A stretch of 64,000 nt of DNA from an uncultured Eubacterium sp. (GTDB taxonomy: Bacteria > Bacillota > Clostridia > Lachnospirales > Lachnospiraceae): positions 62,001 through 126,000 of the forward strand of contig CAMEWO010000002.1 in the NCBI GenBank assembly GCA_945946665.1, given 5' to 3'. Every line of letters starts with the position of its first letter. Within the stretch, counting starts at the first letter, position 1. A program made the translations under genes and the position numbers. Under the pieces are notes generated by a model, which had not been told where the DNA came from, ran no database searches, and saw only the letters and a list, made by a program, of their open reading frames with translations. Below, piece after piece: positions 26,414 through 35,629 of this stretch.

Positions 26414-27673
26414 TTAAAAATCTCCCGACTCAATGAATTTTATATTTTTCTTTGTTTTTATGTTGCCTAAATATTCCTTTACTTCATCCATGCCATGCCT
26501 AGATACTGCAATTATTATAAAACAATTATTATTTATCAAATAATCTTCCGCTACATATACATTATGTTTGCATAATATATCCGGATTATCTTTCATTGTC
26601 TTAACTATAAATCCATCATAGTCTACATTTGCTTTTGCAAATTTTTCTGCACACTCTACAGCAAATTTACCAGCCCCATATATTACAACTTTATTTCCTT
26701 TTTTATATTCTCTCTTAACAATGTTTTTTATTTTTATATTATAAATAAACTCAGATATTCTATATGGTAATATAGAAATAAGTAGAAAAATCAACACATC
26801 TATGATATGAAACATTCTAAATAACCATTTAATATATCTTAAACAGATTATCAAACTGTAATTTTTTTCTTTCTTCATTTTTATTAACTTATATTGAGTT
26901 ATTTCTGTTTTCCCAGGACCCATTAATGTTATTCTTTTTGATTTTCTACTGTATTTTGACGATTGGGACAATATTATGCTACCCCAACATTCTGTTGTAA
27001 TTCTTATAGTATCATAATCCCATGATCGCTTTTCACATCTTGTATAGTCATAAAAAAATTCATGCGGTACACATAGCAATACACACCGCGGATTGTTTAT
27101 CTGTGATATTCTTTCCAGATAGTATCCTACATGTGCATAATTCATGACCTTTTTTCTTAAATATTTACCATTAATATATCTCCAGTTTGTTCCTTTAATA
27201 ACTTTAGGAATTGAAATAATTGCCGTTCCGAACCTATTTAATATCCATGCATTTTTCACCATAAATTCATCCATATCTGACATAATCTGACTAGAAGATT
27301 TACTAGAATGTAGATTTATTACATAGAAATCTGCCTTTTGATCCAATGAATACAATATTAACTGAAATGCTTCTTCTTTAATTTCCGTATGGTCGTGCGT
27401 CATCCATATATACTCGTAATCTGACTCTTCAAATTGTTGATAAATCAGAAAAACTTTTTCAGCTGATGACAAATGGGAATCCATTCTTATATAATTTATT
27501 TTTGTTGAATCAGAATACTTTTCAACAATTTTTTGTGTAAGATCATCATCACTTGAATCAAATATATACAAATCAATATCATAATTATTTATTATACCTA
27601 TTTCACTATTCAAAAATCTCTCAATAATATCCGCCCTCTTATATGTTGGTACACATAATGCTAGATTTTTCAT
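26414..27673 (-). CDS. GT2-like transferase with C-terminal Rossmann module, paralogue
   Basis: 419 residues starting MKNLALCVPTYKRADII. GT-A-like features: LYIFDSSDDDLTQKIV and YIWMTHDHTEIK, the latter at the DxD site. A hydrophobic segment near residues 280-305 (MFHIIDVLIFLLISILPY) could associate with the membrane. The C-terminal module reads VVIYGAGKFAVECAEKF and FIIIAVSRHGMDEV. It is the first gene of the AT-rich three-gene block. No strong promoter was identified in the 105 bases upstream. Confidence 0.72.
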   Translation of the reverse strand: MKNLALCVPTYKRADIIERFLNSEIGIINNYDIDLYIFDSSDDDLTQKIVEKYSDSTKINYIRMDSHLSSAEKVFLIYQQFEESDYEYIWMTHDHTEIKEEAFQLILYSLDQKADFYVINLHSSKSSSQIMSDMDEFMVKNAWILNRFGTAIISIPKVIKGTNWRYINGKYLRKKVMNYAHVGYYLERISQINNPRCVLLCVPHEFFYDYTRCEKRSWDYDTIRITTECWGSIILSQSSKYSRKSKRITLMGPGKTEITQYKLIKMKKEKNYSLIICLRYIKWLFRMFHIIDVLIFLLISILPYRISEFIYNIKIKNIVKREYKKGNKVVIYGAGKFAVECAEKFAKANVDYDGFIVKTMKDNPDILCKHNVYVAEDYLINNNCFIIIAVSRHGMDEVKEYLGNIKTKKNIKFIESGDF

Positions 27674-27808
27674 TTAGTACATTCTCCCATCTGTGTGTAT
27701 TCTCCTCTCCACACTTTTTAGCCGCAAAATATCATCATTTATTCAAAGTATTTACATCATTATGCTTCTTTATGTGTATTGCTAAACATCCTTAAAGCTT
27801 TACTAGGT

Positions 27809-27967
27809 ATGTATAATATAGCCTGCTTTATACAGAATCTGGTCCCCATTTACTGGTGTAACCCTTGTAATGTGTACAGTAAACCCACCTGCATAACAGC
27901 AGTCATAATCGGTATGATATGCTTATTAATCGGCTGGATAATATTTAAGAAAAAGTCTGTTTATTAG
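27809..27967 (+). CDS. Possible small membrane protein
   Basis: Tentative. 52 residues starting MYNIACFIQNLVPIYWC, containing CNPC, then one convincing membrane segment (TAVIIGMICLLIGWIIF) and a Lys-rich end. No clear ribosome-binding site is seen, and a TTG at 27779 could extend it. It occupies the otherwise empty 318-base gap between the GT block and a LicD gene. It resembles nothing I recognise and may be a chance frame. Confidence 0.25.
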   Translation: MYNIACFIQNLVPIYWCNPCNVYSKPTCITAVIIGMICLLIGWIIFKKKSVY

Positions 27968-27991
27968 AATATTTTTGCTTTGCAATCGCTT

Positions 27992-28798
27992 TCATACCTT
28001 CAAATCGCTTACAGGATGTACTTTCCTTTTTTCCATCGGTGGCAGTTCCATATAATTACCAAACTTAAAGCTTAAGTAACTGTCATAATCCTTAATTCCC
28101 TGAAACACCTTTCCCTCAAACACCGTATCCTGACTGTTTTCGTACCAGTTCCTGTAATATCCGTATTCGCTGTTAGGGGTTGGAAAAAGAAGAATCCTTA
28201 CCATCCTTGTTTTCTTACCATAAGCTCTCTTTATCATATTATGATAATATTTTAAAACATCTTTTTCTGGTATCTTATCTAAAACTGAATATACTATTCT
28301 TTTCACAGCACTTTTGTCTGCTACTTTTCCCACTTTAGACCATAATATTTTCCTGACACAGAAGCACTCAAAATTATTAATACTCCTTAAGAAATAATTA
28401 TCTGGTACGGAATCCAGTGGAAATACGTCAATGAATATCCCCTGAAAATATGGCATATGCTCCTGAAACTCCCTTAAGAAAAGAGTTCCCTTTCTTCTTA
28501 ATTTTCCATATCCCCACCTGTAACCTCTGGTTCGTCTGTCATCCTGAAATTCAAACCTTGATGTGTCCAGCTCTGTCTTACATGCTTTTCTGAACTTCTC
28601 ATACTCTTCTCTTAACATTGCTACATCTGCATCATCATCCCATGGAATATAGCCACCATGCCTGACGGCTCCTAAGAGTGTACCTGCAATTATATTGTAA
28701 TGAATATTACATTTTTTACATATTCTGTCCACTTCCTCAAGCATCTCAAGTTGAACCATTTGTATCTGTCTAAGCATTTCATTATTAATTTCCAGCAT
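27992..28798 (-). CDS. LicD-family phosphotransferase 1
   Basis: 268 residues with the LicD/FKTN nucleotidyltransferase-fold core: IIAGTLLGAVRHGGYIPWDD then DADVAM, the metal-binding acidic cluster. LicD proteins transfer a phospho-alcohol (phosphocholine in the classic cases) from a CDP donor to a glycan. It is the shortest of three LicD proteins in the island and the closest to the kinase-cytidylyltransferase fusion at 21202. It lacks the longer C-terminal part of the other two. Confidence 0.85.
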   Translation of the reverse strand: MLEINNEMLRQIQMVQLEMLEEVDRICKKCNIHYNIIAGTLLGAVRHGGYIPWDDDADVAMLREEYEKFRKACKTELDTSRFEFQDDRRTRGYRWGYGKLRRKGTLFLREFQEHMPYFQGIFIDVFPLDSVPDNYFLRSINNFECFCVRKILWSKVGKVADKSAVKRIVYSVLDKIPEKDVLKYYHNMIKRAYGKKTRMVRILLFPTPNSEYGYYRNWYENSQDTVFEGKVFQGIKDYDSYLSFKFGNYMELPPMEKRKVHPVSDLKV

Positions 28799-28887
28799 TT
28801 ATCCACCATTCTTTCTATACAAATTTATACTAACATCAATGTGAGAATTCCTCTGGTTGGGAAGTTCTTACCCGCTCATACAAAATC

Positions 28888-28910
28888 AGCCCTGCACGAA
28901 TTGCAGGGCT
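28888..28910. terminator. Hairpin, likely terminator
   Basis: AGCCCTGCA (28888-28896) and TGCAGGGCT (28902-28910) form a 9-bp perfect stem with short T-rich tails on both strands. It lies between the LicD gene and the Rpn fragment. Confidence 0.6.
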
Positions 28911-29010
28911 TTAATCTATATCATCTCAAGCGACTCCATTCGCAATATACACTTATCTATTTGTATGTATATCGGTATATTGCATGGATTTCTTAACAAC
29001 AGATTTTCTT

Positions 29011-29349
29011 CTACACAGTAACAGTTTTCTCGCCATACACAATTTTCTTCACTCTGTCCAGATTTATATTAGTCATTGTGGAAATCTCCTCTGGTGTAAT
29101 TCCATTGTTATACATATTCTTTACGATAATTGCTTCTTTTCGTATTCCTCCATTCTTTTCACCTCTTCTTTCACCTCTTCTTTCACCTCTTCTTTCGCCT
29201 CTTCTTTCACCTCGTTTCTCTGCTTTCTTCTCAGCGTCCTCAAATTCATCTTTCATCAATTCTCTTAAAGCCTGACACATACCTGTTTCCTCCCTTATCT
29301 GCGTGAACCTATTCAACGTGCTCGTCATGCCACTTATAGGAGCAATCAC
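29011..29349 (-). pseudogene. Fragment of an Rpn/PD-(D/E)XK transposase-type gene
   Basis: 112-residue frame: CQALRELMKDEFEDAEKKAE, then a run of GERR repeats and a C-terminal EEISTMTNINLDRVKKIV. This arrangement is typical of the C-terminal tail of Rpn-family putative transposases, which end in charged G-E/K repeats and a short HTH-like helix pair. The catalytic N-terminal part is absent and an in-frame stop lies just upstream of the GTG. A full-length Rpn gene stands 95 bases upstream. Probably a decayed second copy. Confidence 0.5.
29157..29213. repeat. 12-bp tandem repeats coding for GERR units
   Basis: About five copies of TTTCACCTCTTC (plus strand), one copy with a G for A. Copy number could change by slippage without shifting frame, since the unit is a multiple of three. 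Confidence 0.8.
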
Positions 29350-29444
29350 AGCATTGATTTAGATATGTCGATAGTTGTATTATACCCCACAAATAATGTT
29401 TACAAAAATGCCTGTACCACAAGTTGAAATGCAGGAATTTGTCC

Positions 29445-30458
29445 TTACTCAATCGTTTTTTGATTTTCACTATCTTTTGATGAATGTGAAATTCTCATCA
29501 TAATCTTTTCTATATCATAATCCGGAGCTGCCGCTACAACTGCATCATACAATAGCTTTACATTATCCGCCTCCTCTTCAAGTTCGGACGCAATAGTATC
29601 AATATCCTTGCCTTTCTGAACTTTCTTAATGATTATGGAAATAAGTCTTTGCATTCCTTCTAGCCATCCTTCTTCCCGCTCAACCCTCATGCGACCTTCT
29701 TCATCGTAATAATACACACTCACGTCGATGACCTCCTCCCTATGTTCAGAGAAGAAATCTGATAAGATACCATTGACAATACACTCATCAACAGCCTCTG
29801 TGACTGCGGTTCGGATATCTTTATTCTTTAAATATTTCTTCTCATTGACCTTATTAACGAATGTCATATAATCCCGGAGAACGTGGCACTTATTAAGGAT
29901 TTTAGGAATCCTTCCACCTTTAGAATCAGGCAGGTTTCCATCGTCCAAATCTTCACAACAATCGGGATTAATATTGATAACCCTGACCTTAAGCTCAAGT
30001 TCTGGCTCATACTCTATGCCAACCACAGATACACTGTCATTAAACATATCCGACAGCTTCAAAACTATCTCTTCATCCTTCATCCCATCCCTTCCGTTAT
30101 AGAAAGTGACGAAATGTGGCACAGGAATCTTCAACATAGTACGCCTATGCAGTTCACTGTTAGGATACATTTCTCTGTACACATCTGACACGTAGTGTAG
30201 AAACCTCAGCGGCATATTAGGATTCTTAGAAGCCTGCTGTTCAAACATATATAAATCCTGTCCAAATACAAACGAAGCGTCATTCTTATACTTCATATAC
30301 ACCCCACCCTGAAGTGTGGTAACAGCAATGTCATCCACGTTAGTATAATCCGTATCATTCAGCGCATTATACAGCTCAAGCAAATTCTTCTTCTCACGGA
30401 ACAACATACAGAAGACATTATCCCTGAATCTCACAGTTACAGTTTCTTTATTATTCAT
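29445..30458 (-). CDS. Rpn-family PD-(D/E)XK nuclease/putative transposase
   Basis: 337 residues. The N-terminus (TVRFRDNVFCMLFREKKNLL, then LYNALNDTDY) and DASFVFGQDLYMFEQQAS match the Lachnospiraceae form of the Rpn/PDDEXK family: short, with D...E-x-Q catalytic spacing rather than ExK. HFVTFYNGRDG follows. Related Rpn proteins of E. coli promote RecA-independent recombination; here the role is inferred. It lies in the accessory zone with the 112-residue fragment. Confidence 0.75.
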   Translation of the reverse strand: MNNKETVTVRFRDNVFCMLFREKKNLLELYNALNDTDYTNVDDIAVTTLQGGVYMKYKNDASFVFGQDLYMFEQQASKNPNMPLRFLHYVSDVYREMYPNSELHRRTMLKIPVPHFVTFYNGRDGMKDEEIVLKLSDMFNDSVSVVGIEYEPELELKVRVININPDCCEDLDDGNLPDSKGGRIPKILNKCHVLRDYMTFVNKVNEKKYLKNKDIRTAVTEAVDECIVNGILSDFFSEHREEVIDVSVYYYDEEGRMRVEREEGWLEGMQRLISIIIKKVQKGKDIDTIASELEEEADNVKLLYDAVVAAAPDYDIEKIMMRISHSSKDSENQKTIE

Positions 30459-30738
30459 AAGTTCTCCTGACTGGCAGGAATGAATCTTATGTGCCTGATA
30501 AAGAGAACGTAATTACAGTAAAAAGGTTATCAACTGATATCATAATACCATTCCACGTCCCACAAAACAAGCGCAAAGCCACAATCCTGCCTAAAAATAG
30601 TATAAAAGTTTCAATAAAAAATATTCCCATTGTATTCTTTCCCTCCATTTGCTACAATTACCCTGTTAATTTTTCTAAATATCAAACATTGTATTCACTG
30701 TACATATATTAGAATAGCCACACAGAATGGAGATTATT

Positions 30739-31722
30739 ATGCTTTCATTTCCAGATAAATATTTTGATGGAGAAGTCCGTGATGGTTTCTTCATAGAACC
30801 TAAGATGAAGAGAGCCTGGGCAGCCCAGCTTGAGGTTCTTGATGAGATAAGAAGAATATGCCAGGCTAATAATATACGCTTCTTTGCAGACTGGGGTACA
30901 CTGCTTGGTGCCGTGAGACACCAGGGCTTTGTTCCATGGGATGACGATTTGGATATATGTATGCTTCGTGATGATTACAACAGATTTCTGGATATTGCCC
31001 CTGGACAGCTTTCATCATATTGTGAACTGAAAAGCTTATATAACGACCCAACGCATGACAATGTCAAATGTCGTGTCATCACTGGGAGAAGCATGAATTT
31101 CTCTCCTGAATATCTGAATAGATTTCATGAATGTCCATACATTGTGGGAGTAGACATTTTCCCTGTTGATTATATACCTTCCGATGAAACTGACGCTGCA
31201 AGACTTCTGGAATCAATAGAATTTGTTATGACAGTGGCAGCAAGCCTTCCAGAGGAGACGGCAGTATCAGAAGAAGAGAAGCGCCTTGTACAGTCCATTG
31301 AATCCACCTTCAATATACATTTCAATCGGGATAACAGGTTATTCCATGAATTAAAGAAGCTGGTTGATATACTGTCTTCTTCTGTTAAGCCTGAATGTTC
31401 CCACGAAGTCTGTTCCATGATAGATCTTGCTGGAGGATGGGATTACCATATTCCTGTGGATTGGTATGGTAAATCCGTTGAAATGCCATTTGAGACCACT
31501 ACTATACCAGTTCCTGTAGGATATGACGGCATCCTTAAAGTTAAGTATGGCGATGATTATATGACTCCTGTACAGGGATTCAGTTCCCATGATTACCCAT
31601 TTTACAAAGGTCAGGAGCAGGCATTAAAAGAAGTAATCGAGAAAGAATTTAATACCCACATAACAGAAAAAGACCTGGACGAGCTTATATCAGCTAAAAT
31701 CGCCCAGGCAATGTCTCATTGA
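30739..31722 (+). CDS. LicD-family phosphotransferase 2
   Basis: 327 residues from the ATG at 30739 (MLSFPDKYFDGEVRDGFF), with GGAG six bases upstream; an ATG at 30727 overlaps that site. The core motif is FADWGTLLGAVRHQGFVPWD then DDLDICML. It is homologous along its length to the LicD at 39876 (which starts MELNIPDNYFEGEIREGF), including the DIFPVDY block. It is transcribed toward the minus-strand modification operon, ending 6 bases from it. The upstream 280 bases hold no other gene and no strong promoter match. Confidence 0.87.
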   Translation: MLSFPDKYFDGEVRDGFFIEPKMKRAWAAQLEVLDEIRRICQANNIRFFADWGTLLGAVRHQGFVPWDDDLDICMLRDDYNRFLDIAPGQLSSYCELKSLYNDPTHDNVKCRVITGRSMNFSPEYLNRFHECPYIVGVDIFPVDYIPSDETDAARLLESIEFVMTVAASLPEETAVSEEEKRLVQSIESTFNIHFNRDNRLFHELKKLVDILSSSVKPECSHEVCSMIDLAGGWDYHIPVDWYGKSVEMPFETTTIPVPVGYDGILKVKYGDDYMTPVQGFSSHDYPFYKGQEQALKEVIEKEFNTHITEKDLDELISAKIAQAMSH

Positions 31723-31728
31723 TTTTTT

Positions 31729-32541
31729 CTATCCTTTAAGTATCAGTTCCAGCATATTTACAATCTGCTCGGTAACATTACATCTCTTTGCATCTCTAAG
31801 AATAATCTCAACTCTGTGGTTGAATGTATCAGTATCCAGATAATCCTTCTTGTATTTACCTAATATAATACAGCTTGACACAAGATAATTAGTTGGACTG
31901 CCAGATACCCCTGAAGTTGAATACATAGAATCAATCAAAGGCTCATCAACAAACCCTGCCATGTATTTCTTTCCTAATCTTAAAGCCAGATCGTAATCCT
32001 CAAGTGCTTTTAAAGATGTATCAAAATATCCGCAAGTATCAAGACATCTTTTCTTAACAAGAAGAGTTGGACAATCAACCATATTGTCATACAGAAGCTG
32101 GGTATATATATCACCTTGTTTTTTCTCAATGGGCAGGCTTTCAGGTGGAAGTATTACACAGCAATTACTGTCAATCCTGCAGCTTATAGGATGATACACA
32201 AACCCTATGTCAGGATTACTCTCCATGACTTTCATCTGCTTTTCAAGCTTATCACTGTGCCAATAATCGTCTGAATCCTGAAATGCAATATATTCACCTT
32301 CCGCTCTTTCAATTCCATAATTTCTGGCAGCTGCTGCCCCACTGTTAATCTTCACATAATAATATGTTATTCTGTCATCATGGATATTCTCCACCAGCTG
32401 CCTTGTATTGTCAGTAGAGCCATCATCAACAATAATCAGTTCAAAGTCTGTATACGTCTGATTAAGCACACTTTCAACTGCTCTTTTAAGAGTCGCCTCT
32501 CTGTTATATGTAGGTATTATAACACTTACTTTTCTTTTCAC
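31729..32541 (-). CDS. Family 2 glycosyltransferase
   Basis: 270 residues, a compact GT-A enzyme: SVIIPTYNREATLKRAVESV, ELIIVDDGSTDNT and IAFQDSDDYW (DxD), then a DYDLALRLG block near residue 190. Cytoplasmic, inverting type, no membrane segment. It is the last gene of the 31729-42847 operon, 40 bases after the DUF4422 gene. Confidence 0.87.
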   Translation of the reverse strand: MKRKVSVIIPTYNREATLKRAVESVLNQTYTDFELIIVDDGSTDNTRQLVENIHDDRITYYYVKINSGAAAARNYGIERAEGEYIAFQDSDDYWHSDKLEKQMKVMESNPDIGFVYHPISCRIDSNCCVILPPESLPIEKKQGDIYTQLLYDNMVDCPTLLVKKRCLDTCGYFDTSLKALEDYDLALRLGKKYMAGFVDEPLIDSMYSTSGVSGSPTNYLVSSCIILGKYKKDYLDTDTFNHRVEIILRDAKRCNVTEQIVNMLELILKG

Positions 32542-32581
32542 TGCCTGTCACCCCTTTAGCCAGAGCTCTTTAAGAAATTCA

Positions 32582-33700
32582 TTAATGCGTATTCTCTGTT
32601 AATTTCATATAAGCCTGGAATATATCCCCAGCATTCTTACTTAATTCTGCATCATTAGATGCCACAACATCTACCGCCACAGCAGAGGTTTTTGTCTTAA
32701 TAAAATATGCTATGTCCTCTTTTGAAAACTCATGATAATTCTTTAGGATTTCCTTCAGCTTTCTCATATGTTCAATCAGCTCTCCAAGTTCCCTGGTATA
32801 TGAGTACATTCCTGTGTTAGAAAGTCCTCGTTTTTCCTCTTCTTTGCATATGAACAGAATCTGTTCAATAATCGGAATTTCTTTTTTCAGGTCCGAATTA
32901 TCCAATGCAATATCAGGACGGATTTTAAGAACTTCATAGAACATATTCACAGCATCATCAAGTTGTCCCATTTTGAGGAGCTGGCTTATGGCAAGCTTTA
33001 ATTCTTTAGTTTCAGCCTTCTCTTCTGTTACTCCAATACGGCTTTCATAACATTTTAGCCCCCTTGCCTTAATATATACAAGAAGTAATTCCTCTGACAG
33101 AAATCCGAATATCCTGGTCTGGTATACATCATACCCTGTCAGGTCAATAACTTTCTCCAGCTCAAAGAATATGCCAAAAAGCCATTGGCAGTATTCATCA
33201 AATATTTTCTTTGATGTTACACACAGGTTACCAAAATAATACTTTGTCTGTGCCATTACTTCCACAAATACAGGGTAATCCTCTGGGTAAAGCTTCTTTA
33301 TAACCTCTCCGGTAAGGTCAAGATCCTTTACCGGATGGGCATCACCATAATATTCCCTGTAATTCTTCTCGGCATAGAATGCCCTTGATGTTATTATGTC
33401 ATATTCGGACAGAATCCTATCAAAATCAGGCTCTGACATAATATGTGTTGAATCTTTAAGGAAAAACCTCCTGTAATGGCATACTCCCACATTCCCATCC
33501 TGTGGCAGATTCTTCCACATCCAGTACATTCCTGTAAGTTCCCCATAGTAACAATTAAGTTTCGAGATATTATCTCCTGTATCATCCCCCATATATCCAA
33601 GATCAGCAGCACATGCCCTGCCAACATGAAGAGGAATATATGTAGCATCACTTGGGGGATTGAACTTTTTATGTGTCATTGTATATATCTTAGTACTCAT
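32582..33700 (-). CDS. DUF4422 glycosyltransferase-like protein
   Basis: 372 residues. The first ~245 match the DUF4422 capsular-biosynthesis family: YIPLHVGRACAADLGYMGDD, then ISKLNCYYGELTGMYWMWKN and VGVCHYRRFF, with EELLLVYIKARGLK near 215. The C-terminal ~120 residues are helical and of unknown role. GAGGAGGAG lies upstream of the ATG. The gap to the GT8 gene is 10 bases. Such proteins transfer sugars, often galactofuranose-type or similar, in polysaccharide loci. Confidence 0.8.
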   Translation of the reverse strand: MSTKIYTMTHKKFNPPSDATYIPLHVGRACAADLGYMGDDTGDNISKLNCYYGELTGMYWMWKNLPQDGNVGVCHYRRFFLKDSTHIMSEPDFDRILSEYDIITSRAFYAEKNYREYYGDAHPVKDLDLTGEVIKKLYPEDYPVFVEVMAQTKYYFGNLCVTSKKIFDEYCQWLFGIFFELEKVIDLTGYDVYQTRIFGFLSEELLLVYIKARGLKCYESRIGVTEEKAETKELKLAISQLLKMGQLDDAVNMFYEVLKIRPDIALDNSDLKKEIPIIEQILFICKEEEKRGLSNTGMYSYTRELGELIEHMRKLKEILKNYHEFSKEDIAYFIKTKTSAVAVDVVASNDAELSKNAGDIFQAYMKLTENTH

Positions 33701-33710
33701 AGGCTCCTCC

Positions 33711-34649
33711 TCACTTCTCCAAAAAAGATTCGTACTTTTTCAGTGCAGGTCCTTCGTTAACCTCATAGCACACATCAAAATAATCGTATACCTTACCTGG
33801 TTTTCTTGTTTTCTTCCATGGCTTTGTATCTGCAAGATGATGAATCACGCAGGCTTCATTGGCAAGCTGTCCCGTAATATTAATATATTTTCCCATGAAT
33901 TCTACTGCCCTGTCTCCAACGCTTTTTATCTCATCATAGGAGGCAAATCTAAGCTGGCCTCTTGCCGCTGCTTCCTTATCCATATAATACCAGCAGGGTG
34001 GCAGATTGTACTGATCCCATCCAACATAGATTAATCTGTCCTGGTACAGCTCATTAAGCACATCCTGGTCATTGTACAGATATTTTGGATAGTTTTCGTA
34101 CACATTTTTCAGGATTTCATCTACTATGCCTTCTTTTCGCAGCTGTTCCATGTTAACAAGAATAATTCCCGCATTAAAATATTTTCCATCCTCAGGTATA
34201 CCCAGCCTTGCCTTATTCTCCTCATTGAATCCGTTAATCTTACCGAATATATCCTCACACACTGCAAAGAGTCTGTCTCCCATATCAATGTTATACAGCC
34301 CCTGCAAAGACTTATTCACAATCATATCAACGTCCATATACAGTATTCTGTCAACGCTCTCAGGAAGCATGCCCCAGCCCAGTATCCTGTAATATGTCTC
34401 TATCTTGATTCCTCTGTGGGATTCAACTCTGCTCTTGAATTCCGGTCCAACATACATAGGTATGAGGCGTTTCCCCGGAAAACTTTCCACATATTTTTTT
34501 AGTGCAGCAAGCTCATAATCCTTAATATCCTCATATGGCAGATATACATCCACATTTCCCGGTTCATGTAAAAACAGAGAGTATAGCATAACCACTGCCG
34601 GTTTAAGAAAATTGGAATCTGTCACAATCATCAGGTTCAATACATCCAT
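33711..34649 (-). CDS. Family 8 glycosyltransferase
   Basis: 312 residues. LNLMIVTDSNFLKPAVVMLY opens the GT8 fold, and ILYMDVDMIV carries the metal-binding DxD (Asp106, Asp108). NAGIILVNMEQLR and YNDQDVLNELYQDRL complete the family pattern. Retaining transferase, usually for UDP-glucose or UDP-galactose. Its N-terminal half is closely related to the GT8 part of the fusion at 40844, whose DxD is lost. Confidence 0.9.
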   Translation of the reverse strand: MDVLNLMIVTDSNFLKPAVVMLYSLFLHEPGNVDVYLPYEDIKDYELAALKKYVESFPGKRLIPMYVGPEFKSRVESHRGIKIETYYRILGWGMLPESVDRILYMDVDMIVNKSLQGLYNIDMGDRLFAVCEDIFGKINGFNEENKARLGIPEDGKYFNAGIILVNMEQLRKEGIVDEILKNVYENYPKYLYNDQDVLNELYQDRLIYVGWDQYNLPPCWYYMDKEAAARGQLRFASYDEIKSVGDRAVEFMGKYINITGQLANEACVIHHLADTKPWKKTRKPGKVYDYFDVCYEVNEGPALKKYESFLEK

Positions 34650-34667
34650 ATTCTGCCCCCATTATAA

Positions 34668-35588
34668 TCAAATAAATGTTGTCCAATAAGTACCTATATC
34701 ATGTATAGTCTCAAGCACACATCTCTGCATGCTTCTTGGAAAACTGTTCATAGTTGGAAATGTCTCAAAGCTTAATGTTCCAGCAAAACCAACATCCTTC
34801 AAAGCCATCATGATTCCATTCCAGTCCTGTCCTTCGCCTGCTGCACTTCCAAATGAATACGGAAGCTGATGCAGATCCCCGGCTCCATCATTCTCATGAA
34901 GATGCAATGCTTTAATTCTATGCCCAAGTATATGTATAAATTCTGCCGGGTCACGGTTAACAAGCTGAAGATGTCCTGTATCCAGACAGAAGCCAAACAA
35001 TTCCTCTCCGGCATAATCATTCAATATATCTATATATCTTACTGCCTCCTCAGGGTCTGCACATACGCCTTCTACTAATCTATCTCCCAGTCCTTCGTAG
35101 AGATTTTCCAGACATATCCCCACTTTGCACTGTTTAAGAATTGGAACAAGCATCTTATAATACTCTATATTCTCCTGGAATTCTCTTTCCTTGCCATACT
35201 TATACTGCATCTTAAATGGATGTATAACCACCCAGGGAACTCCCAGTACTTCTGCAATAACAATACTTTTAGGAATTACCTCCCCCTGCATATAATTATT
35301 CTGGACATCTCTTCCCTCAACTCTCACAGGATATGGCGCATGCATCTGTGATGCTCTTATTCCATACTTCTCCATTGCCACCCTGTATGACAGAAAATAT
35401 TCCACCAGATTATCCACACTCTCGCTGAAAAATCCGTTAAGCTTTCCACTGTACAGGTCCGAATTCTTCAAAAATGTATCTATATTAATATCAACACAGT
35501 CAAATCCTGCATCGTGAATCATCTTAAAAGCTTCATCTGTATTCTTTTCAGGCAGAAGCCCCTTTGTCTGCACACCTACTGTAATCAT
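34668..35588 (-). CDS. TIM-barrel sugar-phosphate isomerase/epimerase
   Basis: 306 residues of the xylose isomerase-like/AP endonuclease 2 superfamily. Candidate metal ligands are intact: Glu in ICLENLYEG, Asp in FCLDTGHLQL, His in LHLHENDG and Glu in LSFETFP. It probably isomerises or epimerises a sugar, polyol or keto-acid feeding the Gfo/Idh oxidoreductases encoded upstream. The gap to the GT8 gene is 18 bases, in one operon. Confidence 0.82.
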   Translation of the reverse strand: MITVGVQTKGLLPEKNTDEAFKMIHDAGFDCVDINIDTFLKNSDLYSGKLNGFFSESVDNLVEYFLSYRVAMEKYGIRASQMHAPYPVRVEGRDVQNNYMQGEVIPKSIVIAEVLGVPWVVIHPFKMQYKYGKEREFQENIEYYKMLVPILKQCKVGICLENLYEGLGDRLVEGVCADPEEAVRYIDILNDYAGEELFGFCLDTGHLQLVNRDPAEFIHILGHRIKALHLHENDGAGDLHQLPYSFGSAAGEGQDWNGIMMALKDVGFAGTLSFETFPTMNSFPRSMQRCVLETIHDIGTYWTTFI

Positions 35589-35629
35589 CCTGTCCTCTTT
35601 CCGCTATATAAATTATTGGATTAACATGC

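Noticed and set aside
28984..29275. Serine/phenylalanine-rich plus-strand frames opposite the Rpn fragment
   Set aside because: Antisense reading of the 12-bp repeats with no coding support.
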